DNA from: Paraspadella gotoi
Taxonomy: Eukaryota; Chaetognatha
DNA length: 64,000 bases
Assembly (NCBI GenBank): GCA_051294375.1
Contig: CM119263.1
Location: forward strand, 25,696,436-25,760,435
Direction: 5' to 3'
Shown: one piece after another, positions 48,019 through 61,900 of the stretch
Layout: each line of letters starts with the position of its first letter
How positions within the stretch are numbered: position 1 is the stretch's first letter
Translations under genes and position numbers: made by a program
The notes under the pieces: generated by a model
The model's database searches: none
What the model saw: the letters and a program-made list of their open reading frames with translations, nothing else
Told to the model about the DNA's origin: nothing

Positions 48019-49908
48019 ATGAGCAAAAAATTCAATCCGCGAACCTTCCTGCCAGAGTGTTGGGCCGAAATGGTGAAATGCTGCTGTTGCTACTGCCTTC
48101 GGGCCGACTGCGCCGGCGTCGGTGCCAGCGTCTGGACGCCTGAAGAGCAGATGGCCGTGGAGAACCTTTCGCTTTATCTTGAAAAGCGATCACCGCTTTT
48201 GCAAAACGATTGTGCACCCGAACTGAAACAAAGCCTCAACGTGTCCGTCAACAGGGAACGCCTTTTGGCCTTGAATCTTCTCTCGTCCTCTGAGCGGGTG
48301 ACGCAACGACGCGAAGCGGCAGAAAGGGTAGTTTCTCTTAGCCACATGATGCTAGCAAAAGGTGAGGACTCCAGCAAAAAATATTATTAATGTTCGCTTC
48401 GCTCGTTTCACCGGAAGAGAAAATAATTGTATTTATATCATAATATTTCTTGTCATTTTACGGTATATTGCAGTTAAAATCAAGGTAAATGATTTGTTTG
48501 ACTATAAAAATAAGTTTTGATATTCTACATAGTACATATTTAATCAGGAGTCTCCTTGCCGCTGGACATGGCCGAAACGCTGGTCCGCCTCCTCCAAACG
48601 CTCGACTTTCAAGTCCAGTGCCAGACCTCCCTTGTCATCAGTAACTACGCCTCCGCGCCGGACGAAACCTGCAAAGCCCTCAACCTCCGCGTCCTGCGAT
48701 CGGGAGGCGTTATCCCCAGCTTGCTCCCGCTTCTCACCTCTCGTTCACTGGAAGTTCGATGGCACTCTACCGGCGCCATCACCGCCTTGACGCAGTTGCC
48801 GCCTAAAGGGGGCGCCGTCACTCTGGCTGAGGAGACTACCGTCGTGCGCAACCACCTGTTGACTCTGGGCGTGGTTCCATCTCTGCTCGAGCTACTTCAA
48901 CCGCCGCATGAGGCCGTCATGGTCAACAACGTGGTGGGAGCCCTTCTCAACCTCTCCCATTTTGAGAACGGTCGTTCTCAGATTGTCTTGTCCGGCGGCG
49001 TGCCCGTTTTAGTCAATTCAATGAGGTATTTGTTGGACGAGTGCCTCCCGCACGGGAGTTCTTCCACCGACTCGTCGGTCTCTTCTCCGTCCACGGGTTC
49101 GGATTCAGGAAAAGCAGGGGTCATCGAGGATCTGAGCCTTTTCTATTCCGTCGCCACCTTAACGAACCTCTGCGTCTCTCGGCACTACCGCACGATGATC
49201 GTGGGCGTCGGCGGCTTCGACGCCATCGAGCACCTCGTTGATATCCTCGACAGCTTCAACTCTACCTCCGACGAAGTCGTCAAGCAGGCATGCGTCCTGC
49301 TGCGCAATCTTGCCATAGAGACGGATCACCAGTTGCTGCTTGTCAAGCGCGGGCTTCTCACGTCCATGGAGAATCTTTTTGCACATCTTTGCCGCCAACT
49401 GGCAAAGCACTCGCCTGCCGCCAGCCTGAGGCACGTAAAAATATTCGAGGCATCATTGAAGACCCTTGCCGAGGCTCTCAACTGCCTGGAAAATCTCTCT
49501 CTTCACCCGCACTGCCGCGAAGCCTTGGCCAATCAGAATAAACTCGTCGACGAACTCCTTCGAATCCTGAAGATGCGTTGTGCAGCTTCCTCGCGGGGCG
49601 GCGCCTTTAATGTCATTTCGCGCCTCGTCGAATCACGGCTGTTGGATGCCGACAGTTTCGCCGCCAATGTCCAGGACGCTTTGTGTGTCTTCGCATTGGA
49701 AAAGTTGGAGGAAAACGCGAAACCAGAGGAGGCTGTGGAAGTATTGTTGCTGTTGAACGGTTATTTCTCTGGCCTTGACGAATTTACAAAAAACTCGCTG
49801 CGAGGGACCGATGCACGTTTGGCTTTGAAGAGAATCGTTAAACTCCGACTCGAAGATGCGACGGAGTCTTCAATCCGTATTTATAAAGAGTTTTTAGATA
49901 AAAATTAA
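48019..49908 (+). CDS. Vac8-like armadillo-repeat protein with a cysteine-rich N-terminus (two exons)
   Basis: Exons 48019-48361 and 48548-49908 join in phase 1 to 567 residues. An alternative Met at 48070 would begin MVKCCCCYCLRADC, a cysteine cluster suited to palmitoylation; with it the protein is 550 residues, close to yeast Vac8 (578). The rest is armadillo repeats, including LLQTLDFQVQCQTSLVISNY, VVGALLNLSHFENGRSQIVL, VLVNSM, QACVLLRNLAIETDHQLLLV and ALNCLENLSLHPHCREAL. The order and spacing of these repeats follow Vac8, an acylated adaptor of the vacuolar membrane in fungi. Vac8 has an N-terminal Gly for myristoylation; that is absent here. Metazoan function is unknown. The armadillo fold is certain; Vac8 orthology is inferred. 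Confidence 0.75.
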
Positions 49909-50402
49909 AATGGTTGTTTGAATTAATGTTTTGCTACTTAATCGTTTAGGAATTAATAATAATATGTATGGTTTTTTTTTCCGGGATGGTACATCTATGG
50001 AGAAGATCTTTTATTGATCTTGGGGGGATGTATTTTATCTGGTGAACTATTGTTAGTTTATTGGCATAGTCCCAGTTGTGTTAATTGTTATCATTTATCA
50101 TGGTTGATTGCCTTGTTAACTTTTGATATTTTTTCGATTTTATTAATTGAACATTATATAGCAGTATATATTTGCATACTTTATTTTTCTTGATAGCGCT
50201 GAAAAACATGCATCGACGGCAATGATGACATATTCGACTCACCCGTTCTCCTTCATTCGTATCCTCGTCATGTTTGACCGTCATTGACTCCATCGTTTGC
50301 CTTCCCCCCCTTTTTCGCTCCCTTTCCCCCTTCCCCGTCGCGACCTAGACAATTATTTTTAATTTATTCTTCTCGATCGCTCAAGTGCCTTCTCAGTAGA
50401 AA
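49909..50402. other. Intergenic spacer, Rap2 upstream region
   Basis: No gene seen. A pyrimidine-rich tract (CCTTCCCCCCCTTTTTC and similar, about 50298-50335) precedes the Rap2 start. No TATA box recognised. Confidence 0.55.
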
Positions 50403-51137
50403 ATGCGAGAGTTCAAAGTCGTCGTGCTCGGCAGCGGCGGCGTTGGGAAGTCGGCGCTGTCCGTCAAGTTCGTCAGCGGAAACTTTATAGAGAAATACGA
50501 CCCAACGATAGAAGATTTCTACCGGTGAGTGTGGGAGTAATCGGTTTTTTATTATTAACAATAATATGTGGAAGTCAACGAGATAGAAGTTTTATAATGA
50601 CTGAGGCGCACTTTGCAGAATTGCTCAATTACTTTTTAGGAAAGAGATCGAAGTTGAAGGACAGCCGTCCGTGTTAGAAATCCTGGACACTGCGGGAACG
50701 GAACAGTTTGCCTCCATGCGGGACTTGTACATTAAAAACGGCCAAGGCTTCATAGTCGTTTACAGCATCACCAACCGCCAAACCTTTCACGATATCAAGA
50801 GCATGAAGGAACAAATACAACGAGTTAAAGGTTATCAGTCACTCCCTATTTATTAATAAAAAACAAACACTCGATTGCGACCTTTTCTTTCCTTTTCAAT
50901 CCAGGTCAGGTTCGAGTTCCCGTCATTCTCGTCGGCAACAAAAACGACTTAGAGCGACATCGCCAGGTCTCTCAAGCTGAAGGGCGGAGCTTAGCTGACT
51001 CATGGGCAGCGCCTTTCATGGAGACCTCAGCCAAAACTAACACCAACGTCGACGACATGTTCGTTGAAATCGTTCGCGAGATGAACGCGAGAACTCAGAA
51101 AGAAAAAAATGAAAATACTTGCTGCATCCTCCTCTAA
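50403..51137 (+). CDS. RAP2: Rap2 small GTPase (three exons)
   Basis: Exons 50403-50524, 50640-50830 and 50905-51137 join in phases 2 and 1 to 181 residues (vertebrate Rap2: 183). The P-loop is GSGGVGKSA (10-18). Switch I is YDPTIEDFY with Phe39, the residue that separates Rap2 from Rap1. Switch II is DTAGTEQF with Thr61, typical of Rap proteins. NKNDL and ETSAK bind guanine. The C-terminus is CCILL: CAAX ending in Leu implies geranylgeranylation, and the preceding Cys may be palmitoylated. Rap2 cycles between GDP and GTP at membranes and signals to adhesion and cytoskeletal effectors. Intron positions are clean. High confidence. Confidence 0.95.
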
Positions 51138-52709
51138 AGTTAAACTCACTTATGATCATCCTCTTCAACAAAAATAGCCTCAGGTCCGAAACCAAGAACT
51201 CGCGTTTTTCCGTGGATGATGGATAATTTCAGATGGGAGGAAAAAGGGGTTTGTCTCCAATTTGAGCTGTTGTACGTCTACAGATCTGGAGGAAGCGAAA
51301 AAAACAAAAAAACAATGCTACAGATCGCTTTCGACAATTATGTTCGTTTTAAATGTTTGTTACAGTTAATATTGAAACGTTTTGGAAATATTACTGTGAG
51401 CTAATTCGCGTATTTCCTTTCTCAATTCGCTAATTTTACATCTTTCTAACCGTGCTTGTCTCGTCGGTCATGAGAGAAAAAGCTAGTGATAGTGTATTGT
51501 CCCAGTCAGGTGAATGCACACGTGCATTTTTTCTTATTCAGACAATCATTATGTAGAATAAGATGAAAGTCACTACTATAGCCTCACAGACGTTTCTTCT
51601 TATTAACTTTTTCGTTACTATAATGATAAGGAGTGGATTTCCTAAGTGACCATTGTGTAAAGATGAACTTAGGATCTCAAATCTTTGCTTGTTTCTTTGG
51701 AGACGGCATACATGAATGAATATATTTTACTCTAAATTTGATATCTTTGATAGTGTTTTTACATGTTGCTTCACATAGGTGTCTTAGTTTAGACCCTAAT
51801 TCTTAGTGGTAAGTTAATTTTTTTATACTTAATTTGTGTTATTTTTAGAACTTTGCAATTAGCGCGTTTTGACATTCTAACGAATTGATTTCATCTGCAT
51901 ACGTCACCATAAATGCCTTGCCTCGCCTTTTATTAGTCTATAAAAGAAATTTTTTCAGCAGATAAACGGCTTACTTTGAAATCGTCTTTATTTTTCGGTG
52001 CCTCCCGTAAAATAGTATTATCGTATTGCTTTCAAAAACATATCTTATGCCTGCTCTACAAACAAGGGTTTTTTTTTTATTTTTAGAAGTGCCTTATGAT
52101 GATTTACTTAGCTCAACATTCATAAATTACTTAATTGGTTGCGTGACTAGCAATCCTTTGCAACGTTAATACGAAAGGCTTTTTAGAGATGAAAGCTCAA
52201 GAATAAAATTCACAGAATAAAATTTGTAACGATTGTTTAACATTGAAAACGAGTTTTTATTCCTAGATTTCCTGCTTTTTAATTTTATCTATTTCCATCT
52301 TTTCTCGCATAGAAAAATGAAATGCATTAAATAGGGAGTAAAAAGTTGCTTCTTATTTTATAATTTTTTCCTGTCAATAATCAATTATTTTGGAGTTAAT
52401 CCGATTGCCTTATCGTACTGACGAACAAAAAACTTACGTTAATATATATATACGTGCTTTTTTTTCCTGGTGCATTTTTTGTGTTTTCCATTGCATTCTT
52501 AGTATTTTAAGTGGACCCCTTTAGAGCTAGCTCCCCTTTACGCTCTCATCCTGGGATGCATTGTTTATTGCATAATTAATTGAAATCGAGTCATATTATT
52601 TGAAGTACTAAGGTTTCTTTAATTCATTCTTGGAAAGTTTAAACTGTTCCATTGCTTTTTTTGATATTAAGCAGGTTAAGTTAGGTCATGAGCTATGATA
52701 GAAAATAGA
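51138..52709. other. Rap2 3' flank, no gene seen
   Basis: About 1.6 kb of AT-rich DNA without a convincing frame or repeat. Part is probably the Rap2 3' UTR. Confidence 0.55.
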
Positions 52710-55700
52710 ATGTCACTTGGACTAGAAACTCGCTCGGGTTCTGCCGCCCCCTTCTGCCCACGATGTGACTCTCATCTTTCCGAGACGATTTGCATTGGGT
52801 CCGAGTACGAGAGGTAAAGATACTATAATGGTATAACTATTAGTAGATATTCAACTTCGGCCTTGTTTGACAAAATTCTGCTATTAAATAAACTAAAAAT
52901 TGCTTTATTTTTTTATGATTGATATGTGCTGCAAAAAAATGTATTTCAATTTAAGGTGGACCCAATCGAGATCAAACGGTGGGATCAAAACGGATGAAAT
53001 CTTCGCCAAAACTTTGCTCAATTTGTGGGAAAACAACCAACGGTTTCTTACTTTGACCAGAAACGATTCGGGGACGGAGAAAGTCTCGTCAGCGACCAAT
53101 GGTGTTTTCGAAACGTCGGTGATCGTTAAAGAGAATATTGAGGATCGGGGCGGACGAAAGCCCGAGAACGGCGACGACGAATCTGGCAGATCCAAGCGCA
53201 TAATCGGTCCTCCTCGACGCTTCGTGGACTTTTCCCTACGCAAGGATTCTCCTCCACCGAAACGACTTTTTCCCCGTCATTGGGGGGACGGGAACCCCTT
53301 CAAGGGCCGTAGGGAGTCAGCGGATGTTAAGGGCCACGATCCTCCGCCCGTCCCTCACCTCGACATCAAAGGAGGATCATATTCGGCGGCACGAATGGCT
53401 CTTGCAAGCGTTAACGACCGGACCAACGAAAAAATGGGGGAGCTCTCAAACCAGGCCGAGGACAACCTTCTCATTCAGCGATGTCTTCGTCAAGAGGGCG
53501 TTTGGATCAGGGCAAAAGACAAGATTCGCCTCTTGAAGCGGCTCAAAGAAAATCTTACTCAGGATCGCGAGAGCCTCATTCGCGAATTTATAACCAGCCA
53601 TCGGACGACAGCGGACGGTCGCGCGCGGCCCTTGAAAAGTGAAGCGGAAGACCACGAGTGCGAAGGGTCGTTGGCTCTCGGCACGGACCATGACAAGGAG
53701 CTCATCGTCAACGTTGTTCGATCCATGGGTCTCAAATCTCGTCAGCTAAACTACAAGAAAAAAGCTCAGTTGCTAGCGTTGTTGTCCAAAGTCTCTCGAG
53801 AGGACTCGGACAAAAACATTCTCGAGAGTCGACGACGAATCGCGGAAACTTTTCTTTTCGACATTTTCGCCAAGTCGCAGCGTCTCAACGGAATTGTCGA
53901 CGGCGTCGGCGAGGCGGAGAACCTGGACAAAATCGCCAGAAAAAAGTTGAAGGAGAAGCTGAAAAGAATGATGGCTGTGGACGACGACGAAACCTTGAAA
54001 GCCGTCGCCGACGACTTCGTTGCCAAGCTGAAGCGAGAAAAGCAAGATGATGCCAACGAAGGTACACGAGTCGGGAAATCTCTCATCCGTGGCATTAATT
54101 TGATCAATCATTTAAATGTCCTATTTTAAGACGTTTTTTTTTTTTTAATTTTTTTGAAATAAAATGCTTTCAATTTCAAATTTTTCAAAGAGTTTGTCTA
54201 ATAATATCTATCTGGTCCTCTGTTCACACTTATTTTGAATGCAATTGTCAATATTTTCTCCTTACAGGTTCCCCATCGAAGCACCGTCGATGTGATTCTA
54301 TACAGTGGTCTCGTTCATTGACCGACGATCAGGTCATCGATAAGATAGATCCTTCCTCGACAAACTCATCTTCCCCGTGTGCATCGCTTCGTGCCCGCCT
54401 CACGTGCGCCGAATGCAAGAAGACTTGTCGAGATGGCAAAGACTTGCAATGGCACCGACGCTCTATTCACTGCGAGATCGACGCCCAGGTCTGCGTAGAT
54501 TGCTTTATAGTTTTCCACAGCATCGCTCGACTGAAGGACCATTCCTGCGACGCGAAACCGAAGGCCACTCATCCCGCGGAGGAATCGAACGACGAAGAGA
54601 GCGCTTCGTCCAGCGAATCCATTGAATCAGATCGGGTTCCCTCTGAAGATAAGATCAAAGCCGAACCGCTTCCCGTCAAACATCCGCCGCTGAAAATCGC
54701 TCCTATCAAACGAAAAATCGGTCGTCCCACCAAACAGGGCCCAATTCAACTCCACTGCCCTTATCCCAATTGCAACTCCATCCTCTCCAGCAAACCCAGT
54801 CTTTGGCACCACAAGCGCCGCCACCGCATCCACTGCTCCTCGACGCCATTCCGCTGCAACTTTTGCGGTACGCGTTTCGCTGCCAGAAATCTTCTCGTGT
54901 CACACTTTCGAAGAACACATGCGAACGGATCTTCCGGGCTCGATCGTGGTAAAGGTCTCGCGACCTCTACGGCAACGAACAAAAGTAATTTTGGCGAAGC
55001 GGACGATGAATTCTTCGATCACGACGAACGCGAAAGCCCCGACGAAGATCCGCGAGATCGAAAAAATTCCCGTAGCAAAGTATCTAATAAAGCTTCTCGT
55101 AGGAAGATCCCGTCGGGGCAGGCACTCGCTTGCGACCAAGTCATGAGACCCGTCGTTCTGCAGAACCAAGTCGAGGGTGACTCGGAATTTGTCGGAAAAA
55201 CAGACACTGAATCCGCCGGCCAAGTGGCGGTTTACGTTTCGAGCGGTGGATGGCAATGCGGGCTTAGTTCTCAAGTTTTTGACGATGATGGACGTGAGCA
55301 ACAACAACAAGTCGACGATGAGGAACCCGCCGAAGATATTTCCGACCAATCAACGGAGTTTTTCAGAGAAGACGTTCACGAATATGACGAAACGGAGGAA
55401 TTGGAAGAGTCGAATGCGACGAGCCACTTAAGCGAGACCCCGCCTATGGAACGAGAAGAAGGACGGTTCGAAACAGTGCGGGTCAACAGGACCTCGTCCG
55501 AAATTGATTCTTTTCCGTCCAATAACGCGATGTCTGAAAATGTTTCATCGAAAAATTCTTGTGAAAAAACATTTAACATATTTCAAGAATTGTCAAAGCC
55601 GAATTTCGTGGAGACGGCGAAGGCAAGAAGCGTTTCGAGTCAAAGTTCGGTGAGTGAAGATACCGAACCTGACCCGAAAGTTGAAATGCCAAATTTAGAA

Positions 55701-56381
55701 AAATACTTCACGTCCGACATGGTTATACATGATGAAGTTTTTGAAAGATCGGACGTTGCCGATGTCTCCATTCATTCGAAGCGTCTTCCTAACTTGTGCG
55801 CTGCCGAAGCATATTCAAATAGAGAGGTATACAGCAAACTTGGGATCTCGAAACGTGAATCCTCTGGAAAAACGTTTCAACCAGATGGTGCTGATAAAAC
55901 CAAAACGGCTGATTCGCGAAAGGACGTTTTGGCCAACTCTTCATCCCGGGATGATTCACCTCCCGTTTCCCCGGCCGACTTTACCGCAAATTCGCAAGCG
56001 ATAATGTCGTCAGATATTTCGTTGAAGTTGTCTCTCCCAACGAATCCCAAGTCGGCCGTGAGTGAGCCGCTGCTTCCATCGGATAGCTTCCACGTGGCGC
56101 GGGAGGAGTTCGTTGGCGAGGAAACTTCGTCGACGGAGGACGTGCCTTTAATCCTCGACTCTGTCTCATGCGAAGCCATCGAGGAGAATGACGATGGCGA
56201 TGACGAAGCCCCGACCGCATTAGACGGAGATTCAAACGTTTTCGCCGTTCAGTGCGACGACGAGTTGCTTCGGAGGATCGTCGCCACGAATTGCGATCAC
56301 GATTACTCAGCGGGCGATTACGAAATTTTCGTTTCAGTTTTGACGACAGACAACAAAATAATGAAGTTTGTCATCGAGTGA
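52710..56381 (+). CDS. C2H2 zinc-finger protein (three exons)
   Basis: Exons 52710-52813, 52956-54061 and 54268-56381 join in phases 2 and 1 to 1107 residues. Exon 1 starts MSLGLETRSG and holds FCPRCDSH. The middle exon is charged and helical without a recognised domain. The third exon carries four C2H2-type fingers: 450-471 (CAECKKTCRDGKDLQWHRRSIH), 479-499 (CVDCFIVFHSIARLKDHSC, last ligand Cys), 567-589 (CPYPNCNSILSSKPSLWHH..H) and 600-621 (CNFCGTRFAARNLLVSHFRR.H). An AT-hook-like GRPTK lies near 556. The C-terminal 480 residues are acidic and Ser-rich. Fingers plus AT-hook suggest a DNA-binding nuclear regulator; targets unknown and no orthologue recognised. Exon 1 is the least certain part. 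Confidence 0.8.
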
Positions 56382-58921
56382 AAATGAAAGTCTAAAGTCG
56401 ATTCATGTGATTTACTTTTTTTTTAAATTTTGTGTCAAAAATGTGCGGTTGGCACTAAAGAAAAACTTTATTTTGATTTACCATAATTTGTGACCATTTT
56501 TTGTCAATACATCTGTGATTGATGCTAAAGGAGTTTTTCGAGTTTGTCATTACTTTCACAAACCAGAGCTGATCTCGATAAATGCAATTACTTGATTCGT
56601 TCGTTTGTCCGCGACCAATAAAACGACGTTATTACAATATATTTTATTTAATAATCCGAAATACCGTGTACCTGTCGAATTTTGATGCATCGCTCATCTT
56701 AACGTGATTGTATTTCTAAATGATGCAATTTTTGGGATGCTACGTAATACAGGGTCCGCGCGCTCTTTTGGAAATAAATTTGGGTCTTTATTACCTGAAA
56801 ACCGTTGTATGTAGATTAAAATCGATTGTTTATTGGAAAACCCTTGGTCGTAGCTTTCAGTCGATGCCCAAAATGTTTAAAAATTTTGATAGAATAATGG
56901 CCTAATTAACACTTTTAAATGACATATTCGTTTCTTTCTGCGCGCGAAGAGATGATTTTCACGACTTTGTCAAACTTTATACCCATGTCAGTAGGTTTAA
57001 AATATTGATCTTTTTTTCAAAAATGGCTTTCAGTCGATACCCGATACATTATAAAAATTAATTGATAGATGGAAGAGATAACCCTTTTATTCACCATGTT
57101 TTTTAAGGCTTATTAAAGAAGAGGTTAAAAAAATTACTAAATTTTTATTGCAAACTGTATTTTTGAGTACCCCAAGGACATAAGAATTATACTTAAAAGT
57201 ATTTTGTTCCGGAATTAGTTTAATAAGACATCAACCAATATTGAAACAACATTACATCGTTACTGACTTAGCAGTTGCAAAAAACTGTCCTTCCCTTCAT
57301 AGTCATTTATCGAAAGCGATAATTGTAAACTCGTATTATGATAGTGGAAGCATGTTCCTGAAACATTTTCTCACAATCATGTCAATTTTTAAGAAAAATA
57401 ATTAATTTTTACTACTTCAAATAAATTTTTAAAATTATTCCCAAAAGAGCGCGCGGACCCGGTAGTTCTCTATGAACCGGTTCCATGACAGTGAAGGAGT
57501 ACATTTCGGTTTCGCGTTTTTATTGTGACAGTCTGGTTTATTTAATCTTTTGTTACCGTATTTTTCGTGCCATTTCTTCTAGGAAAGATTACCTTCGATC
57601 AACTGCTATTAGAAGAGCTATCGACATCCTCATCTGCAGCGTAAGGGCCGGCCATTGATGCCGAAAGGAGGTCCTTCCGAGTCACGACTAAAGGCCAAAA
57701 CTGATGATTTTCGGCTATGAAACTAACCCGACATCTAAAAGTACATATGTTGACTCCAAAGACGAAGATCGGAAATGTTTACCTATTTAATTTAAAAATA
57801 AAGGCCTCGTGGGATTGGGATGATTGATACTATAAATAATATTTATTAAATATTGAATTTATTAAATATTTATGGTTGCATATGGCTAAAAAGTTATACT
57901 ACAAAATCGACTCAACATAATTGTCATTTTTAAAAACTTGTTCTATATTTTATACTTCTGTAGATGTTTTGTGTAATTCTTTAAATGATTAATAAAACTA
58001 AGTAATATAATCGTTTGTTTTTCTAAGTTCTGTAAACGGCAGAAACTCGTCAACAATGTTTTATTCATCTAAGGGCCACAAAATTAATATTCTTTTTACA
58101 CGATTCATAACACAGCCCGCTGACGATAAGTCCATAGCTTTTTTTCTCGAGATTTTTGATAAATCTATTGCCACCTGTCAGGTTAGGTTTAAACAAAGAA
58201 GAAAAGTTAACTGTTACTAACAATTAGTTTAAAAAGAAAATTATTGAATACCTCACTGATAACGAATGTATAAAGGATGTATCATCTAAAATTTCGGAAC
58301 CGTCATCTAAAAAAATGAATTTCACGAAAAAAGTGGCTTTAAAAATTCAGATCTGGCGGCAGGCATTCCAACAGGCTAACAGGCAGACGAAAATTCAAAC
58401 AATTTCTCAATCACGATATGTTGACAACATTGTTGTTTCGTGGGATCCAGAGCAATGCTGACAGCGATGCATGATAGTAAGAATTAATATGAGAATTTAT
58501 ATTACAAAAGTACAAGTTGATATTTCGATTCGACATGAGAGGAAGTTACATAACAGAAAGCGACGACCTTCAGAAATTTTCAGTGAGTTTTTTACCTGTA
58601 AATTTAGGAGCGTTTTGTGTTTCCAAATTTTGATACTCCTCCTCGAATTGTTCAAAAGACACTAAAATAAGAAAAATACAAGTGATTTCAAGAAATTTCA
58701 AGCACTGTGAGATAACTATGTAAGATTTTAACTTGGTATGGAAGAGTTAGTATTTCTTTGTCGAAATGACCAATTATCGTGCGTTGAATTGTTGTTTATC
58801 GAGTTTCCTTAAAAACGCGAGAGAAAAAAATATTTCTGTTTTATGATTATGATTAACATATATTTAATAATTGTGTGCAACTGTGCATATCACCCCTTCA
58901 CGATCAACGATTATATAAACT
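56382..58921. other. Intergenic region with one DNA transposon; otherwise nothing recognised
   Basis: Convergent 3' ends of the zinc-finger gene (plus) and the cysteine-rich gene (minus). The transposon is at 56750-57462. The short frames here are not supported. Confidence 0.6.
56750..57462. mobile_element. 713-base non-autonomous DNA transposon with terminal inverted repeats and TA flanks
   Basis: Both ends carry GGGTCCGCGCGCTCTTTTGG in inverted orientation, within a 28-base repeat with two mismatches. TA lies just outside each end (56748-56749 and 57463-57464). The interior is AT-rich with no transposase. A CTTTCAGTCGATRCCC motif occurs twice inside. Confidence 0.8.
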
Positions 58922-61900
58922 TTATTGTTGTATACTTTTACCGGTTTTTCCACCGGCTTTATTGTGTTGACATCCTCCTGCACAATTCTCGCATCCACTG
59001 TCGCCACAGTATTTTTCACAAATAGATACCCCATCAATCATGAAATTACAGCCTTGACCCTGTTGTCAATTACAAATAGTTTTTTTGGGAGGTAGTCTTT
59101 ATTAATTAGTCGTTTAGTAATTATTTTTAATTTCTAATTCAACACATTAATAGGAAACAAACTACTCAATACTCTTACCTCAACAGCTGGTTTTTGGAGG
59201 AATTCTGAAAAGTCCGTTTCGTAATGGACTTTTTTCCCAAGAGCTTCCTTCAGCTAAAAACGAAAATAGATTATTTGATAGTTATTTTTTTTTGGTTAAA
59301 AATGTCTAAATTTTTTAAGTATTACATTGTCCGTTGATGTTCTCGGCTTCACAGTCTTGACTGGTGGCGGAATTTGGCGTTCTTCTTCAGGAGGCTTCAT
59401 TCGTAATCTCGCGTCTAAGGCGAATTGGCATTGCTTATTAGTTATTTTATGTATGAAAATATGATAATTTTATTTTATATCAATAATGACAGTAACATAC
59501 ATCAGTAACAAAATAAACCAAACAAATAAAAATAGAATTGTGTGGCGGTATATTCACACCGCCTCACGTCCACCATTGGTTCAGAGGGGGAACGCACCAT
59601 CCCACTCCCAGGCGTTGCGTTCCATCCACAGTAGGGTGGAGTGATGAAAAGATTAAGCGATTGAACATTATTTTTTTCTTGCTTATGGACATGTAATTAA
59701 AAACTTTAAAATTTTTTTAAGCATAACAGTAAAGTAAATTTAATTATTTATGTAGTAATATCCTTATAAAATTTTAAAATATTTTTTTTATTTTAAGAAC
59801 AGATTTGGATTCATTATAAAAAATTTTAATCATTTTTACCATGATGGGAAAAAAATGTCGCGGTTATTTTCCAGCTATTTTTTAGCATTTTAATGTGAGA
59901 ATCGAAAAATAAAATTTACATATTAAAAAACTGGCTTTTTGTGATTTATATGAGCTGTGTTTCATTTATGTATGACAAAAAATACAAGAGTTCCATACAA
60001 AAGAAAATGAGTTGTCCAAAAAAATGCTTCCTTCTTTTTTTATCTTTTTTATATCTATACTTTATCTAAATATCCTTGTTTAATCACTCAAATAATTTTT
60101 TTTGTTCTTGAGTGCTCCACTCTAATCCACAGTCCTCACGACTTCCCTCTGTGTTGGTAAAGCGAGACCGTCCTAGGGTAACCGCACCAGTGACTGGAGG
60201 CGTCACTGAGGGTCGGAAGCCCCCAAAGCCAACAGTGAAATTCCCCATCCTAATGGGCATCACAGACAATCCGTCTGTTGCCATAATTGCTTCCTTCTTT
60301 ATTATAAAATTCATTTCGTTAAGAAGTGGGAAAAAAATTCTCGGGGGGGGGGGTAAAATAAATTGAAAGAAAATAAGTACAAAAAATTAACCAATTACTC
60401 GGTCTAATTCTAAATGCCAATATTTTCAAAGCATTCAAACAATCAATACCTTCGTTCGCTCTCGCCATCAATTCGTCGGGATCGATCGTTCCCTTCGGCT
60501 TCTTCGCGTCCATAAGGATCGACATTCCCGTTTGATCCGTCGGAAGCATGATCGGTTCTCCCATGTTGAACGGCTTTGGTTTTCTATTGCCTTCCGGTTC
60601 GCTCGGTTCGTCCGCTACGCTTTCCTGCAAAGTCGCCCGCGGAGGTTCCACACCCATGACATCGACTTCAACTTCCTCGCCGGCTGCCTCGTCGCCGAAG
60701 TCCGTCGGTTCAGGCAGGGCGACGGGTTTCTGATTGTCGACCGCCATTGTAATATCGCCGATTCTGATCGTTTCGAAATCAGGTTGCGTCACGGTGTACA
60801 CGCTTCTGTCCGGCGGAAAGTCCATAATGTTGACTGGTCCTCCGGAATGAGTGTCCTCGAGAACGTGTTTCGATATTGGGCGTTCGACTTGCGACATCAC
60901 TTCCTCTATTGTTATCTCCTCGGGAATTCCTTCCATTTCGTCTTCGAATGTGTCTTGATTCGAACTATGGTTATCGTATTTATTTATATAAATATTGAGC
61001 GGCTTATTTTTTTCCCCTTCTTATGAGCAACGTATAGAAATGTTACGCCAAATTAAAAAAAAAAAAATACTGATGAGGGTAGAAAAACTTTTTATTACAA
61101 ATCCCTAACCACCCTTAACCCTAACCCCCCTAATCCCTATCCTTAACCCAATTGCTAAAAGATATAACATAAAACTATTTTGGGTAACTTTACTATTCGA
61201 TGTCTGCAACCGGTCGGTGCTTTGTTTTGTTTTCCTTCTTTTTGAGCAGTGAGATTTCTATACGTCACTCAAGAAGTGAAAAAAAAAAAAAAAAAACCAA
61301 CCGCAAAATCCCGGTCAGCGAATGTAAAAATAAGCTAATATTTTTTTTCCTTTCCTTTCTTTTCCTTGTTTGTTTGTGTACAATGAGTTTTGTTAAGAAA
61401 CTATGGTGGACTAAAATCCACCAACCATTCATCAGCGGCCATTGATGCCGGAGGCAAGTCATTCGCCTCCTAACCCAAAGGTCCAGGGTTCTAGCCCAGT
61501 GGTCGTCTAGCAGTTAAGGACGGGGCACTTAACCCGCCATCCGAAAGACAACAGCAACAACACTTTCAGGCGACATGCCTCAACTTGGTAATGAACTTTC
61601 CATCCACAACAATAATTCACTCAAGAGACGCAAGAGACTTCTCCCTACATAAACAATTCATTTTCTACCTCAAACATAAAAATAACAATTAAAATAAATT
61701 TAAAACAATTATTATTTATTATAAAATTATAAAATTTTTATTACTGAATAAAAAAAATATATGTCATTATCTTATAAGAGTGATGGAGGCCTTAAACCAC
61801 CAAAGCCTGTCCAAAGTCAGGGGCAAGATAGCTTATTTATTAAATGAATGGATAATTTTTATATTGGTTGTACCAATTTCATATATTATTTCGCAAACTG

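Noticed and set aside
61105-61155. Telomere
   Set aside because: CCCTAA-like units are degenerate, short and internal to a dispersed repeat, so this is not a chromosome end.
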